DNA of 64,000 nucleotides from Variovorax sp. DXTD-1 (GCF_003984625.1 NZ_RWKH01000015.1:62001-126000), one strand, 5' to 3'; counted from the first letter of the stretch, positions 18,001 to 29,231 are shown. Notes: generated by a model from the sequence alone, not told the origin. A program made the numbers and translations.

Positions 18001-19047
18001 ATGAAGATCTGCGTTCATGGCGCCGGTGCCTGGGGCACGGCGGTGGCCGTCAATGCGGCCCTCAACACCGCCGTCGGCCACGAGGTCACGCTCTGGGCGC
18101 GCGATGCCGCCCAGGCAAATGCCATTTCGAAGGGGCGCGAAAACAGCCGCTACCTGCCGGGGTTGGCGCTGCCGGCCTCGCTCGGGGTGCGGGCCGGCGA
18201 CATCGGCCAGGCGCATGCCGGCGCCGACCTCGTCATCGTGGCCACGCCCATGGCGGCCCTTCGTGAACAGCTCATTGCGCTGCGCGGTTGCACCGTGCCC
18301 GTTGCGTGGCTCTGCAAGGGCGTGGAGCCCGCGCTCGACGCTTCTTCCCCCACTTCCTTCGGCCTGCTCGCCCATGAGATCTGGGCCCAGGTCGCTCCAG
18401 ATTTGATAGCGGGCGTGCTCAGCGGCCCGAGCTTCGCGCAAGAAGTGGCCGAAGGCCGCCCCACCGCGCTGGTGGCCGCGAGCCCGCATGCGGCGGTGCG
18501 CGATGCGCTGGTCGATGCCTTCCACGGCCCGGCCCTGCGCGTCTATGCCAACGACGACATCGTCGGCGTCGAGGTGGGCGGCGCGGTGAAAAACGTGCTG
18601 GCCATTGCCACCGGGCTTTGCGACGGCCTGGCGCTGGGGCTCAATGCACGCGCCGCGCTCATCACGCGCGGCTTGGCCGAAATGACCCGCTTCGGGCTGG
18701 CGCTCGGCGCGCGGGCCGAGACTTTCATGGGCCTTTCGGGCCTGGGCGACCTGGTGCTGACCTCGACCGGTGACCTGTCGCGCAACCGCAAGGTAGGCCT
18801 GCTGCTAGCGCAAGGGCAGACCCTGGCGCAAGCCGTCGCCTCGCTCGGCCATGTGGCCGAAGGCGTGTATTGCGCGCGCACCGTGGTGCAGCGCGCGCGC
18901 GGCCTGGGCGTGGAAATGCCCATTGCCGAAGGCGTGGTTGCGCTGCTCGACGGCCGGGTGAGCCCGCGGGAAGCCGTCGCCTCGCTCACCGGCCGCGATC
19001 CGGTGCCTGAAACCGTCCGGGCGCACGGGTCCCGCGGTTCACCCTGA
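18001..19047 (+). CDS. gpsA: Glycerol-3-phosphate dehydrogenase [NAD(P)+]
   Basis: Makes sn-glycerol-3-phosphate from dihydroxyacetone phosphate for phospholipid synthesis. The 348-residue protein has the N-terminal Rossmann motif GAGAWGTA, the [10 protein letters not shown] motif, and the C-terminal domain with [16 protein letters not shown] and [11 protein letters not shown]. The C-terminus is slightly extended. The 18392-18420 stretch is visibly AT-richer than the rest of the gene. Confidence 0.95.
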   Translation: MKICVHGAGAWGTAVAVNAALNTAVGHEVTLWARDAAQANAISKGRENSRYLPGLALPASLGVRAGDIGQAHAGADLVIVATPMAALREQLIALRGCTVPVAWLCKGVEPALDASSPTSFGLLAHEIWAQVAPDLIAGVLSGPSFAQEVAEGRPTALVAASPHAAVRDALVDAFHGPALRVYANDDIVGVEVGGAVKNVLAIATGLCDGLALGLNARAALITRGLAEMTRFGLALGARAETFMGLSGLGDLVLTSTGDLSRNRKVGLLLAQGQTLAQAVASLGHVAEGVYCARTVVQRARGLGVEMPIAEGVVALLDGRVSPREAVASLTGRDPVPETVRAHGSRGSP

Positions 19048-19072
19048 CAAGACGGAAGAGACAAAAAGAGCC

Positions 19073-19951
19073 ATGAGCCCTCGCTTTGATTTTTCGGCGC
19101 CGGCCGTGGCCGCGCTGGCCCAGGCCGACGCCGCACGCGCCTTGCAGGAAGACGTGGCCGACGGTGACCTGACCGCCTCGCTGGTCGACCCCGGCCGCCG
19201 GGCCCGCGCCCGCGTGCTGGCGCGCGAATCGGCCGTGCTGTGCGGTGCGCCGTGGGTGGAAGCCACGCTGCGGCAACTCGATCCGCAGGCCCGCATCGAG
19301 TGGCTGTGCGGCGAAGGCGAGCGCTGCGCGGCCGACCAGACGGTGCTCGAAATCGAGGGCTCGGCCCGCGCGCTGCTGACGGCCGAGCGCACCGCGCTCA
19401 ATTTTCTTCAGCTGCTGAGTGCGGTCGCCACCAAGACCGCGCTGTATGCCGACGCCGTTCGCGGCACGCGCGCAAGCATCGTCGACACCCGCAAGACCCT
19501 GCCGGGCCTGCGCCTGGCGCAGAAGTACGCGGTGCGCACCGGCGGCGGCGTGAACCACCGCATCGGTCTTTACGACGCGGTGCTCATCAAGGAAAACCAC
19601 ATTGCGGCGGCCGGCGGCGTTGCCGCGGCACTGCGTGCCGTGGCGCCGGTGGCGGATCGCGCGGCCTTTGTCGAGGTCGAGGTCGAAACGCTGGCGCAGC
19701 TGCAAGAGGCATTGGACGCTGGCGCGCGCATGGTGCTGCTCGACAACATGGACTTGCCCACGCTGCGCGAAGCCGTTCGCATCAACGACGCGGCCGGCAA
19801 CGAACGCAAGGCCGTGCTCGAAATATCGGGCGGCGTCACGCTCGAAGGCCTGCGCACCCTGGCCGAAACGGGGGTAGACCGAATCTCGGTCGGCGCACTC
19901 ACCAAGGACGTGAAAGCCATCGATTTTTCGATGCGCTTCCAGGAAAGCTGA
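19073..19951 (+). CDS. nadC: Nicotinate-nucleotide pyrophosphorylase (carboxylating)
   Basis: Quinolinate phosphoribosyltransferase, the third step of de novo NAD synthesis from aspartate. The 292 residues match the family. Visible motifs are EDVADGDLT near the N-terminus, [37 protein letters not shown] and the C-terminal [21 protein letters not shown] that binds the phosphoribosyl group. nadA follows 11 bases later on the same strand. Confidence 0.96.
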   Translation: MSPRFDFSAPAVAALAQADAARALQEDVADGDLTASLVDPGRRARARVLARESAVLCGAPWVEATLRQLDPQARIEWLCGEGERCAADQTVLEIEGSARALLTAERTALNFLQLLSAVATKTALYADAVRGTRASIVDTRKTLPGLRLAQKYAVRTGGGVNHRIGLYDAVLIKENHIAAAGGVAAALRAVAPVADRAAFVEVEVETLAQLQEALDAGARMVLLDNMDLPTLREAVRINDAAGNERKAVLEISGGVTLEGLRTLAETGVDRISVGALTKDVKAIDFSMRFQES

Positions 19952-19962
19952 GGGCGGCGGCC

Positions 19963-21084
19963 GTGGCTTCTTCTTTCGTCATCGACGTCGACTACGAACA
20001 GCCGGTGGCAGAAGCCGGATCGGCCTGCGACACCCGCCACGCCTGGGCGCGCGTGCCGCCCGAACCTTCGCCCGATGAGCGCATCGCCCTGAAGGAGCGC
20101 ATTCGCCGCCTGCTGCGCGAGCGCAATGCGGTGATGGTGTCGCACTTCTACGTGCACCCTGACCTGCAGGACCTGGCCGAGGAAACCGGCGGCATCGTGA
20201 GCGACTCGCTCGAGATGGCGCGCTTCGGCCGCGACCACGCGGCGCAGACGCTGGTGGTGTCGGGCGTGCGCTTCATGGGCGAAACCGCCAAGATCCTCTC
20301 GCCCGAGAAGCGCGTGCTCATGCCCGACCTGGACGCCAACTGTTCGCTCGATCTCGGCTGCCCGGTCGATGAGTTCAGCGCGTTCTGCGACCAGCACCCC
20401 GACCGCACCGTGGTCGTCTACGCCAACACCAGCGCGGCCGTGAAGGCCCGCGCCGACTGGCTCGTCACCTCCAGCTGCGCGCTCGACGTGGTGAGCGCGC
20501 TGCACGCGCAAGGCCGCAAGATTCTCTGGGGCCCGGACCGCCACCTGGGCGACTACATCCAGCGCCAGACCGGCGCCGACATGGTGAGCTGGAACGGCGT
20601 CTGCATCGTGCACGACGAGTTCAAGGCGCTGGAACTCGAACTGCTCAAGAAGGCGCACCCCGCCGCGAAGGTGCTGGTGCATCCGGAGTCGCCGGCCGAC
20701 GTGATCGCACTGGCCGACGCGGTGGGATCGACCTCGGCGATCCTGAATGCGGCACGGCGCATGGACGCGAAGGAATTCATCGTCGCCACCGACAGCGGCA
20801 TGCTGCACAAGCTGCGCACGCTGAACCCGGAAAAGACCTTCATCGAGGCGCCCACGGCCGGCAATGGCGGCACCTGCAAGAGCTGCGCGCATTGCCCGTG
20901 GATGGCAATGAATGGGCTCGCGGAGTTGGCGAATGCGCTGGAAACCGGCGCGGGCGAAATTCAGGTCGATCCGGCGCTCGGGCTGCAGGCGCGGGTGCCG
21001 ATCGATCGGATGCTGGCGTCTACTGCGGGCCTCAAGAACGGCCAGGCGCCCGGAAGCTTGGTGGCAGGCATCGGCGCCGCCTGA
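19963..21084 (+). CDS. nadA: Quinolinate synthase A
   Basis: Condenses iminoaspartate with dihydroxyacetone phosphate to quinolinate using a [4Fe-4S] cluster. The 373-residue protein supplies the likely ligands Cys127 (DANCSLD), Cys214 (NGVC) and Cys311 (CKSCAHCPW). [12 protein letters not shown] and the [13 protein letters not shown] motif bind substrate. A GTG at 19963 after AGGGCGG was chosen as start; longer readings run into nadC. nadB, the preceding enzyme of the pathway, is on the opposite strand 2.9 kb away. Confidence 0.95.
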   Translation: MASSFVIDVDYEQPVAEAGSACDTRHAWARVPPEPSPDERIALKERIRRLLRERNAVMVSHFYVHPDLQDLAEETGGIVSDSLEMARFGRDHAAQTLVVSGVRFMGETAKILSPEKRVLMPDLDANCSLDLGCPVDEFSAFCDQHPDRTVVVYANTSAAVKARADWLVTSSCALDVVSALHAQGRKILWGPDRHLGDYIQRQTGADMVSWNGVCIVHDEFKALELELLKKAHPAAKVLVHPESPADVIALADAVGSTSAILNAARRMDAKEFIVATDSGMLHKLRTLNPEKTFIEAPTAGNGGTCKSCAHCPWMAMNGLAELANALETGAGEIQVDPALGLQARVPIDRMLASTAGLKNGQAPGSLVAGIGAA

Positions 21085-21086
21085 GG

Positions 21087-21122
21087 TGTTGTTCCCTCTC
21101 CCCGAGGGGAGAGGGAGCAACA
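21087..21122. terminator. Large bidirectional hairpin between nadA and queD
   Basis: Two 17-base arms, TGTTGTTCCCTCTCCCC and GGGGAGAGGGAGCAACA, with a GA loop and a single G-T pair. It fills the gap between the convergent nadA and queD stop codons. No strong T-tract follows, so it may act in mRNA stability or as a shared terminator. CCCTCTCCCC/GGGGAGAGGG stems may be a repeated element in this group of bacteria. Confidence 0.6.
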
Positions 21123-21126
21123 GACC

Positions 21127-21489
21127 TCAAAACTCCAGCGTGCAGCTGTCCCCCAGCGCCTCGCGCCACACACGCACCCGCGCGAGCGAGGGGCGAAATT
21201 CCGGCAGCGCGTCCGCAATGAACAGGCACAGGTTTTCCAGTGTCGGCGGATGCAGCCCCGCCACGTCGTCCAGCAAGTGATGGTCCAGCAGCTCGCGCAC
21301 CTCGTCCAGCCGGCGGCGCAGAAGCCCCAGGTCGACCACCATGCCCGTGACCGGATCGCGCTGGCCCGCAAGCCACACTTCGGCGTGGTACGTATGGCCG
21401 TGAATACGGCGGCTGCCTTCGACCTCGATGTCGCGCTTCAGGGTGTGGGCGGCGTCGAAGAAAAAGCGTTGGCTGATGGTGAATCGCAT
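21127..21489 (-). CDS. queD: 6-pyruvoyl-tetrahydropterin synthase/QueD family protein
   Basis: A 120-residue T-fold protein, probably 6-carboxytetrahydropterin synthase in the queuosine/7-deazaguanine pathway. The zinc ligands His15 (DAAHTL), His30 and His32 (IHGHTYH) are present, and ENL near residue 92 and the C-terminal Glu are in place. The catalytic Cys found four residues before HGH in characterised QueD enzymes is Ser26 here. queE lies directly upstream on the same strand, which supports a role in the pathway. The activity needs testing. Confidence 0.8.
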   Translation of the reverse strand: MRFTISQRFFFDAAHTLKRDIEVEGSRRIHGHTYHAEVWLAGQRDPVTGMVVDLGLLRRRLDEVRELLDHHLLDDVAGLHPPTLENLCLFIADALPEFRPSLARVRVWREALGDSCTLEF

Positions 21490-21508
21490 CTGGAAAGTCT
21501 CTCCGCGC

Positions 21509-23004
<1,496 letters not shown>

Positions 23005-23904
23005 TTACCAGGCGTGGAGTCGATCGTCGGGGAAGCTGCCGTCTTTCACGGCCTGCACGTAGGCCTTGAGGGCGGGCAGTACGCCCGGCGCGTCGGCCAT
23101 GAAGTTGCGCACGAACTTCGGCATCTTTCCGAGGTTGATGCCCAGCATGTCGTGCAACACCAGCACCTGGCCGGCGGTGCCCTTGCCCGCGCCGATGCCG
23201 ATGGTGGCGCAGTGCTTCAGTTCATCCGTGAGCTCCGCGGCCAGCGCGGCCGGCACCATCTCGAGCACCAGCATCGTGGCGCCGGCATCCTGCAATGCGT
23301 GGGCATGCTGCTTCAGCAGCGCGCCGGCCGCATCGCCCTTGCCCTGCACGCGATAGCCGCCCAGCGCATGCACGGTCTGCGGCGTGAGGCCCAGGTGGGC
23401 GCAAACCGGAATGCCGCGCTCGACCAGGAAGCGCACCGTCTCGGTGGTCCAGCCGCCGCCTTCGAGCTTGACCATGTGCGCGCCGGCCTGCATCAGCACC
23501 GTGGCGCTGGCGAGCGCCTGTTCGCGCGATTCCTGGTAGCTGCCGAAGGGCAGGTCGGCAATCAGCCAGGCCGTGCCTTGCACGCGGCGCAGGCCGCGCG
23601 AAACGCTGTCGGTGTGGTAGCGCATGGTGTCCAGGCTCACGCCCACCGTGCTGTTCAGGCCCTGGCAGACCATGCCGAGCGAATCGCCGACCAGCAGGCA
23701 GTCGACACCTGCCGCATCGGCCATGGCCGCGAAGGTGGCATCGTAGGCGGTGAGCATCGAGATCTTCTCGCCGCGCGCATGCATGTCGGCCAGGCGCGGC
23801 AGGCTCACGGGCTTGCGCGATGCGGGCAGCGAGGCCGAGGGCAGCGTGCCGTAGGGCGTGGCGGCCGCTGGCGTTTCGGAAGGGGTTGCTGTGGTGTTCG
23901 ACAT
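23005..23904 (-). CDS. panB: 3-methyl-2-oxobutanoate hydroxymethyltransferase
   Basis: First committed step of pantothenate synthesis, adding a hydroxymethyl group to ketoisovalerate. The 299-residue protein has an extra N-terminal stretch of about 30 residues (Thr/Ala/Ser-rich) before the conserved core with [28 protein letters not shown] and [15 protein letters not shown]. It precedes panC by 12 bases. Confidence 0.95.
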   Translation of the reverse strand: MSNTTATPSETPAAATPYGTLPSASLPASRKPVSLPRLADMHARGEKISMLTAYDATFAAMADAAGVDCLLVGDSLGMVCQGLNSTVGVSLDTMRYHTDSVSRGLRRVQGTAWLIADLPFGSYQESREQALASATVLMQAGAHMVKLEGGGWTTETVRFLVERGIPVCAHLGLTPQTVHALGGYRVQGKGDAAGALLKQHAHALQDAGATMLVLEMVPAALAAELTDELKHCATIGIGAGKGTAGQVLVLHDMLGINLGKMPKFVRNFMADAPGVLPALKAYVQAVKDGSFPDDRLHAW

Positions 23905-23979
23905 GGTTGGGTTTCTCCCTGCGGGCGTCGGTGGCCGGGCATCCTTGAATGAAGAAAAAGTTGAAAGCGGGTGGGGCGG

Positions 23980-25575
23980 TCAGCGGACCGGCGGCGTCAG
24001 TACCGTCGGCGCGCAGGGCTCGGCGAGCGAAGGATAGTCGCGGCTGAAATGCAGCCCGCGGCTTTCGTGGCGGGCCTGCGCCGAGCGAACGATGAGTTCG
24101 GCCACCTGCACCAGGTTGCGCAGTTCCAGCAGGTCGCGCGTGACGTGGAAGTGGGCGTAGAACTCGTGAATCTCGGCCTGCAGCAGCGCGATGCGATGGC
24201 TCGCGCGCTCCAGCCGCTTGTTGGTGCGCACGATGCCCACGTAGTCCCACATGAAGCGGCGCAGCTCGTCCCAGTTGTGGGAGATGACCACGGCCTCGTC
24301 GGCGTCGGTCACGCGGCTATCGTCCCACTGGGGCAATGCAACGCCGGCGCGCCCCGGGGCCGCCGCAATTGCACCGGCCGCGGCGCGCGCGAACACCATG
24401 CACTCGACCAGCGAGTTGCTCGCCAGGCGATTGGCGCCGTGCAGGCCGGTGCAGGCGGTTTCGCCGATGGCGTAGAGGCCGGGCACGTCGGTGCGGCCGG
24501 CCAGGTCGCTCAGCACGCCGCCGCAGGTGTAATGCGCGGCCGGCACCACCGGGATGGGCTCGCGCGTGATGTCGATGCCCAGTTCGGCGCAGCGCGCGAG
24601 GATGTTGGGAAAGTGCTCGTTCAGGAACGCCGGGCTCTGGTGCGAGATGTCCAGGTACACGCAGTCGAGCCCGTGCTTCTTCATTTCGAAGTCGATGGCG
24701 CGCGCCACCACGTCGCGCGGCGCGAGTTCGGCGCGTTCGTCGTGCCTGGGCATGAAGCGCGTTCCTCCCGCCGATTCGGGCAGCTTCAGCAGCCCGCCTT
24801 CGCCGCGCACGGCCTCGCTGATCAGGAAAGACTTCGCGTGCGGGTGGTACAGGCAAGTGGGGTGGAACTGGATGAACTCCATGTTCGACACCCGGCAGCC
24901 CGCGCGCCAGGCCGCCGCAATGCCGTCGCCGGTGGCCGTGTCGGGATTGGTCGTGTACAGGTAGACCTTGCCGGCGCCGCCCGTCGCGAGGATGGTGTGC
25001 GGCGCGCGAAAACTCAGCACCTCGTCGGTTTCGTCGTCGAGCGCGTACAGGCCCAGGCAAGCCGGGTCGTCCAGCCCCAGCTTGGGCCCGGTAATCAGGT
25101 CGACCAGCGTGTGGTGCTCGAAGAGGGTGATGCTCGGCGTGCGGCGCACGCGCTCGATCAGCGTCTGCTGCACGGCCGCGCCGGTGGCGTCCGTCACGTG
25201 CACGATGCGGCGCTGGCTGTGGCCGCCTTCGCGCGTCAGGTGCAGCCCACCGTCGGCTTCGGCGGAAAACGGCACGCCGAGTTCGCGCAGCCAGTCGATG
25301 GCTTCGGGCGCATGCTCGACGACGAAGCGCGTGGCCTCGGGATCGCAGAGCCCGGCGCCGGCCACCAGCGTGTCTTCCACGTGCGCATCGAAGCTGTCGC
25401 CCGCGGCCAGCACGGCCGCAATGCCGCCCTGCGCCCAGGCGCTGGAGCCGTCGTTCAGTGCGCGCTTGGTCAGCACCGCCACGCGGTGCGTCGGCGCCAG
25501 GTGCAGCGCCGCCGAGAGGCCTGCGAGGCCGCTGCCGACGATGAGGACGTCGAAGTCGCGCACGGCGGAGTTCAC
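23980..25575 (-). CDS. nadB: L-aspartate oxidase
   Basis: FAD enzyme that oxidises L-aspartate to iminoaspartate, the first step of de novo NAD synthesis. The 531-residue protein has the FAD motif VGSGLAGLSAAL, SSAWAQGGIAAVL, the EFIQFHPTCLY motif, SEAVRGEGG and the C-terminal helical domain of the fumarate reductase/aspartate oxidase family. I place the start at GTG 25573-25575, just before VRDFDVLIVG. No clear Shine-Dalgarno sequence is visible, so the start is uncertain. It lies 20 bases after scpA and may be co-transcribed with it. Confidence 0.93.
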   Translation of the reverse strand: MNSAVRDFDVLIVGSGLAGLSAALHLAPTHRVAVLTKRALNDGSSAWAQGGIAAVLAAGDSFDAHVEDTLVAGAGLCDPEATRFVVEHAPEAIDWLRELGVPFSAEADGGLHLTREGGHSQRRIVHVTDATGAAVQQTLIERVRRTPSITLFEHHTLVDLITGPKLGLDDPACLGLYALDDETDEVLSFRAPHTILATGGAGKVYLYTTNPDTATGDGIAAAWRAGCRVSNMEFIQFHPTCLYHPHAKSFLISEAVRGEGGLLKLPESAGGTRFMPRHDERAELAPRDVVARAIDFEMKKHGLDCVYLDISHQSPAFLNEHFPNILARCAELGIDITREPIPVVPAAHYTCGGVLSDLAGRTDVPGLYAIGETACTGLHGANRLASNSLVECMVFARAAAGAIAAAPGRAGVALPQWDDSRVTDADEAVVISHNWDELRRFMWDYVGIVRTNKRLERASHRIALLQAEIHEFYAHFHVTRDLLELRNLVQVAELIVRSAQARHESRGLHFSRDYPSLAEPCAPTVLTPPVR

Positions 25576-25595
25576 GGGGACGGAAACCGGTAAGG

Positions 25596-26432
25596 TCAGG
25601 CCGGCGAGTAGGCCAGTCGGACGTAAATGGGAGCGAAGGCCTCGGCCTGCGTGATGTCGATCAGCGTTTCTTTCGCGAGCTCGAGCATCGCGATGAAGGT
25701 GACGATCAGCACCGGCGCACCGCGCGACACGTCGAACAGCTTTTCGAATTCCACGAAGCGCTGTCCCTGCAGGTGCCGCAGCACGATGCTCATGTGCTCG
25801 CGCACGTTGAGTTCCTCGCGCGAAATCTTGTGGTGCTGAATGAGCTTGGCGCGCTTCATGATGTCGGCCCACGCGTCGCGCAGCTCGACCACGTTCACGT
25901 CGGGGAAGCGGGGCTTGAGCGATTGCTCGATGTAGACCTGCCCCTTCCAGAAGTCGCGCCCGTAGGTCGGCATGGCGCTGATGGAGGCGGCTTGCAGCTT
26001 GGTCTGCTCGTATTCGAGCAGGCGGCGCACCAGCTCCGCGCGCGGGTCTTCGGCCTCTTCGCCTTCCGCCACCTTCTTGGGCGGCAGCAGCATGCGCGAC
26101 TTGATCTCGATCAGCATCGCGGCCATCAGCAGGTACTCGGCCGCGAGCTCCAGATTGGTCTGGCGAATCTCGTCGACGTAGCTCAGGTATTGCCGCGTGA
26201 GCCCCGCCATCGGGATGTCGAGGATGTTGAAGTTCTGCTTCCTGATGAGGTAAAGCAGCAAGTCCAGCGGGCCTTCGAAGGCCTCCAGAAAAACCTGCAG
26301 CGCCTCGGGCGGGATGTACAGGTCCTTCGGCATCGCGAACAACGGCTCGCCATAGAGCCTGGCGAGCGCGACCTGGTCGACCACCTCGGGCATGCTGGCC
26401 ACGAGCGTGTCGTTGTCCTCGTTGTCCTTCAT
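25596..26432 (-). CDS. scpA: Segregation and condensation protein A
   Basis: Kleisin subunit of the bacterial SMC-ScpAB condensin, needed for chromosome compaction and segregation. The 278-residue protein carries the ScpA core (FEGPLDLLLYLIRKQNFNI, then ELAAEYLLMAAMLIEIKSRMLLP) and a C-terminal winged-helix region. No scpB gene is in the window. The DUF3460 gene lies upstream on the same strand, a known betaproteobacterial neighbour. Confidence 0.93.
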   Translation of the reverse strand: MKDNEDNDTLVASMPEVVDQVALARLYGEPLFAMPKDLYIPPEALQVFLEAFEGPLDLLLYLIRKQNFNILDIPMAGLTRQYLSYVDEIRQTNLELAAEYLLMAAMLIEIKSRMLLPPKKVAEGEEAEDPRAELVRRLLEYEQTKLQAASISAMPTYGRDFWKGQVYIEQSLKPRFPDVNVVELRDAWADIMKRAKLIQHHKISREELNVREHMSIVLRHLQGQRFVEFEKLFDVSRGAPVLIVTFIAMLELAKETLIDITQAEAFAPIYVRLAYSPA

Positions 26433-26441
26433 TGCGCGCTT

Positions 26442-26458
26442 GCTATCATTTCAATAGC
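26442..26458. repeat. Small AT-rich inverted repeat upstream of scpA
   Basis: GCTAT and ATAGC arms with a 7-base spacer (CATTTCA), 9 bases before the scpA ATG on the minus strand and AT-rich compared with its surroundings. Similar GCTAT-n-ATAGC elements are, to my recollection, frequent in Comamonadaceae genomes. A related half-motif (TTTGATAGC) is in gpsA near 18400. Confidence 0.35.
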
Positions 26459-26502
26459 TGCGGGCGCGATGACGGCCAACGATGGGTGCCGGCTGGGCAC
26501 CA

Positions 26503-26709
26503 TTACTTGCTTTGGGTCTGGTAGACGTACGGCTGCTGCGGCACGCGGGCTTCGCTGTATTCCTCGAGCAAGCTGCGGTCGAGGTGTTTGTCCCACAGCA
26601 GGGCCCGGCCGGCGCGCTGTTCGGCTTCCAGCGTCGGCTTCTTTTCTTTCATCTCCTCGATGAAGCTGGTGATCTCGGAGGTGTAGTGGGGGCGGCGGAA
26701 AATGGACAT
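26503..26709 (-). CDS. DUF3460 family small protein
   Basis: A 68-residue, charged, soluble protein (FRRPHYTSEITSFIEEM at the start, then a helical Glu/Lys/Arg-rich middle and a Tyr/Gln-rich end). It matches the DUF3460 family, usually found next to scpA or panC in Burkholderiales. The role is unknown. The start ATG at 26707-26709 lies 39 bases from the divergent BamE-like gene, so they share a short promoter region. Confidence 0.8.
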   Translation of the reverse strand: MSIFRRPHYTSEITSFIEEMKEKKPTLEAEQRAGRALLWDKHLDRSLLEEYSEARVPQQPYVYQTQSK

Positions 26710-26748
26710 AGACTGGACCTTTGTAGCGCGAATTTTACCGGGGATGGC

Positions 26749-27252
26749 ATGAAGCGACGACAACAGTGGCGGATCGGCACGGCAGCGGCCTTGCTGGCGG
26801 TGGTTATGGGGCTTGCGGGATGCGACCCGCAGCGCATCGACGAACTGGAGGAGGGCGTGTCCACCGAGGCCGATGTGCGCGCCCGGTTCGGCGAGCCCGA
26901 GAACATCTGGGACGTGCCCAATGGCCGCGTGCTCGAGTACAACCGCCAGCCGCAGGGCCAGAAAAACTACATGATCACCATCGGCGCCGACGGCAAGATG
27001 AGCGCGCTGCGCCAGGTGCTCACGCCCGAGAACTTTGCCAAGGTGCAGCCGGGCATGATGATGGAAGACCTGCGCAAGCTGCTCGGAAAGCCTGCGAAGG
27101 TCACGCCCTACGCGCTCCGGCGCGAAACCGAATGGGAATGGCGCTGGGTCCAGCCCCCGAATTCGCCCATGGTGTTTACCGCCACGCTCAACGACGACCA
27201 GCGCGTGGTGCGCAGCGGGTCGTCGCCCGACCGGAGCACCGAGGCGAACTGA
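26749..27252 (+). CDS. BamE/SmpA-like outer-membrane lipoprotein
   Basis: A 167-residue lipoprotein with the lipobox MGLAGC and a BamE/OmlA-type fold in duplicate: GVSTEADVRARFGEPENIW and, later, VQPGMMMEDLRKLLGKP. Both repeats have the pattern of the SmpA/OmlA domain. True BamE proteins are about 110-150 residues with one repeat, so this may be a paralogue rather than the Bam complex subunit. The gene stands alone and converges on the SulP gene with 13 bases between. Confidence 0.75.
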   Translation: MKRRQQWRIGTAAALLAVVMGLAGCDPQRIDELEEGVSTEADVRARFGEPENIWDVPNGRVLEYNRQPQGQKNYMITIGADGKMSALRQVLTPENFAKVQPGMMMEDLRKLLGKPAKVTPYALRRETEWEWRWVQPPNSPMVFTATLNDDQRVVRSGSSPDRSTEAN

Positions 27253-27265
27253 GACCTGAACGGCC

Positions 27266-28948
27266 TTAGCTTTCCGCTGCGTGCGGCTGGCCGCTCGTCA
27301 GCTCGTCGGCAAAGCCCGAGCGCACGATCACCTCGAGCGGCTGCGGCTGCAGCGACTCCAGGCGCAGCAGCCCGTCGCGCGCCAGCACCGCCCGGTGCAA
27401 CTGGCGCAGCGCATCGACGCCGGTCGCGTCCAGGTAGATCAGGTGCGTGGCGTCGAGCACCACCGTCATGCCGCGCGGCGCGCTCTCGGCCGCGTTGACT
27501 GCCTCATCCAGCTTGGCCGCCGCGCCGAAGAACAGCGCGCCGTAGAGCCGGTAGGTGAGCACCGGCGGCTGCATCGTGACCAGCTCGACGCTGAAAAGCC
27601 CGCTCATGCGGCGGATAAAAAGCGCGCAGGCCAGCACGATGCCCACCTGCACTGCGACGGTCAGGTCGAAAACGACCGTGAGAAAGAAGGTGCCGAGCAT
27701 CAGCAGCCGGTAATGGCGGCTGAAGTGCCGCAACTGGCCGGGCGTGAACTCGCGCCACTCGCCCATGTTCAGGCCCACGAACACCAGAATGCCCGCCAGC
27801 ACCGCGAGCGGCACATGGCGCGCCAGCGGTGCCGCCAGCAGCACGACCACCATCAGCGTGACCGCATGCACGATGCCCGCGATAGGCGAATTGCCGCCCG
27901 AGCGAATGTTGGTCACCGTCCGCGCGATGGTGCCGGTGGCCGGCATGCCGCCGAAGAATGGCGTCACCAGGTTGGCGATGCCTTGCGCCATCAGTTCCTG
28001 GTTCGGGTCGTGGCGCGGCTGTCCGCTGATCTGGTCGGCCACCCGGGCGCACAGCAGCGACTCGATGGCGCCCAGCAGCGCGATGGTCAGCGTTGGCGTG
28101 ACCAGCTGCTTGACGGTTTCCCACGAAAAATCGGGCAGCGCGAAGGCCGGTACGCCTTCGGGAATGCCGCCGAAGCGCGTACCGATGGTCTCCACCGGCA
28201 GGTCGAAGCCCCATGACACCAGCGTGAGCGTGACCAGCGCGACGATGGGCCCCGGCATGCGCGCGCCCACCTGCACCGCGCGGGTTCGCGCGATGCGCCC
28301 CGCCAGCCGCTGCACCGCGTGCCCCACCTTTGATTCGCCGCGCAGCAGCAGCGGCCAGATCACCAGCCCGGCCACGCAGGCCAGCCCCAACGCGAACGCA
28401 TAAGGGTTGAAGGTACCGATCTGCAGTGCCATGGCGTGCAACTGCGAGAACACGTCGGCCGGCATCTTCTCCACCGTGAGGCCGAGCAGGTCCTTGAGCT
28501 GCGACAGGAGAATGAGCACCGCGATGCCGTTGGTGAACCCGACCACGATCGACAGCGGCACGAAGCGCACCAGCCGGCCGAGCCCGAACAGCCCCGCCGC
28601 GAACAGCAGCACGCCGGCGCAGGCGGTCGATATCAGCAGGTTCGCCAGGCCGTAGCGTTCGACGATGCCGTAGACGATCACGATGAAGGCGCCCGCCGGC
28701 CCGCCGATCTGCACCGCCGAGCCGCCCAAGAGCGAGATCAGGAAGCCCGCGATGATCGCCGTCCAGATGCCGGCTTCGGGCTTGAGCCCGGAGGCGATGG
28801 CAAATGCCATGGCCAGCGGCAGCGCCACGATGCCGACCGTGGCGCCCGCGCCCAGGTCCTTGAAGAAGCGTCCCCGGTCGTAGCCCGCCATGGCGTCCAG
28901 CAGGCGTGGGCGAAAGCGGGTGATGTTCAGCGGTGAATGCATGGGCAT
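27266..28948 (-). CDS. SulP-family inorganic anion transporter with STAS domain
   Basis: A 560-residue inner-membrane transporter. About residues 30-430 form the SulP membrane domain, with GLKPEAGIWTAIIAGF early and many hydrophobic helices. A C-terminal STAS domain follows (TVVLDATHLIYLDATGVDAL). Substrate may be sulfate, bicarbonate or another anion; no carbonic anhydrase or cys genes are adjacent. Two in-frame ATGs (28948 and 28942) are possible starts and neither has a clear Shine-Dalgarno sequence. Confidence 0.88.
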   Translation of the reverse strand: MPMHSPLNITRFRPRLLDAMAGYDRGRFFKDLGAGATVGIVALPLAMAFAIASGLKPEAGIWTAIIAGFLISLLGGSAVQIGGPAGAFIVIVYGIVERYGLANLLISTACAGVLLFAAGLFGLGRLVRFVPLSIVVGFTNGIAVLILLSQLKDLLGLTVEKMPADVFSQLHAMALQIGTFNPYAFALGLACVAGLVIWPLLLRGESKVGHAVQRLAGRIARTRAVQVGARMPGPIVALVTLTLVSWGFDLPVETIGTRFGGIPEGVPAFALPDFSWETVKQLVTPTLTIALLGAIESLLCARVADQISGQPRHDPNQELMAQGIANLVTPFFGGMPATGTIARTVTNIRSGGNSPIAGIVHAVTLMVVVLLAAPLARHVPLAVLAGILVFVGLNMGEWREFTPGQLRHFSRHYRLLMLGTFFLTVVFDLTVAVQVGIVLACALFIRRMSGLFSVELVTMQPPVLTYRLYGALFFGAAAKLDEAVNAAESAPRGMTVVLDATHLIYLDATGVDALRQLHRAVLARDGLLRLESLQPQPLEVIVRSGFADELTSGQPHAAES

Positions 28949-29033
28949 CCATTGTGTACCCCGCTTCCCCGGCACCGTACGCCGCCCAGCCGGGGCTGGC
29001 GGCGTCACCCGCCCGCTGATCGCTCGGCCGGGC

Positions 29034-29231
29034 TCAGTTGCTGTCGGGAATCACCGCGTCGGCCGCCGCACCCACGGCCTTGCCGGTGATGCGCGCGGTG
29101 CCGATGGCGGCATCGGCTGCCAGGCCCACCGCGCCGGCACCCACGCTCACGGCGGTACCTGCCACGGTCATCACCGCGCAGCCGCTCAGCATGGCCGCGA
29201 ATGACAACAGAAGGATGGTGCGCTTCAGCAT
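29034..29231 (-). CDS. Small glycine/alanine-rich lipoprotein
   Basis: A 65-residue predicted lipoprotein: signal peptide with lipobox AMLSGC, then a Val/Ala/Gly-rich segment and a short acidic end. It resembles the small NF033894-type Eex-like or entericidin-like lipoproteins only loosely. I recognise no function. It lies 19 bases downstream of metG on the same strand. Confidence 0.65.
   Translation of the reverse strand: MLKRTILLLSFAAMLSGCAVMTVAGTAVSVGAGAVGLAADAAIGTARITGKAVGAAADAVIPDSN

Noticed and set aside
16684..19047. Unusual island hypothesis for the rhodanese-grxC-secB-gpsA stretch
   Set aside because: This is a common gene order in Burkholderiales and shows ordinary composition, so nothing unusual is claimed.
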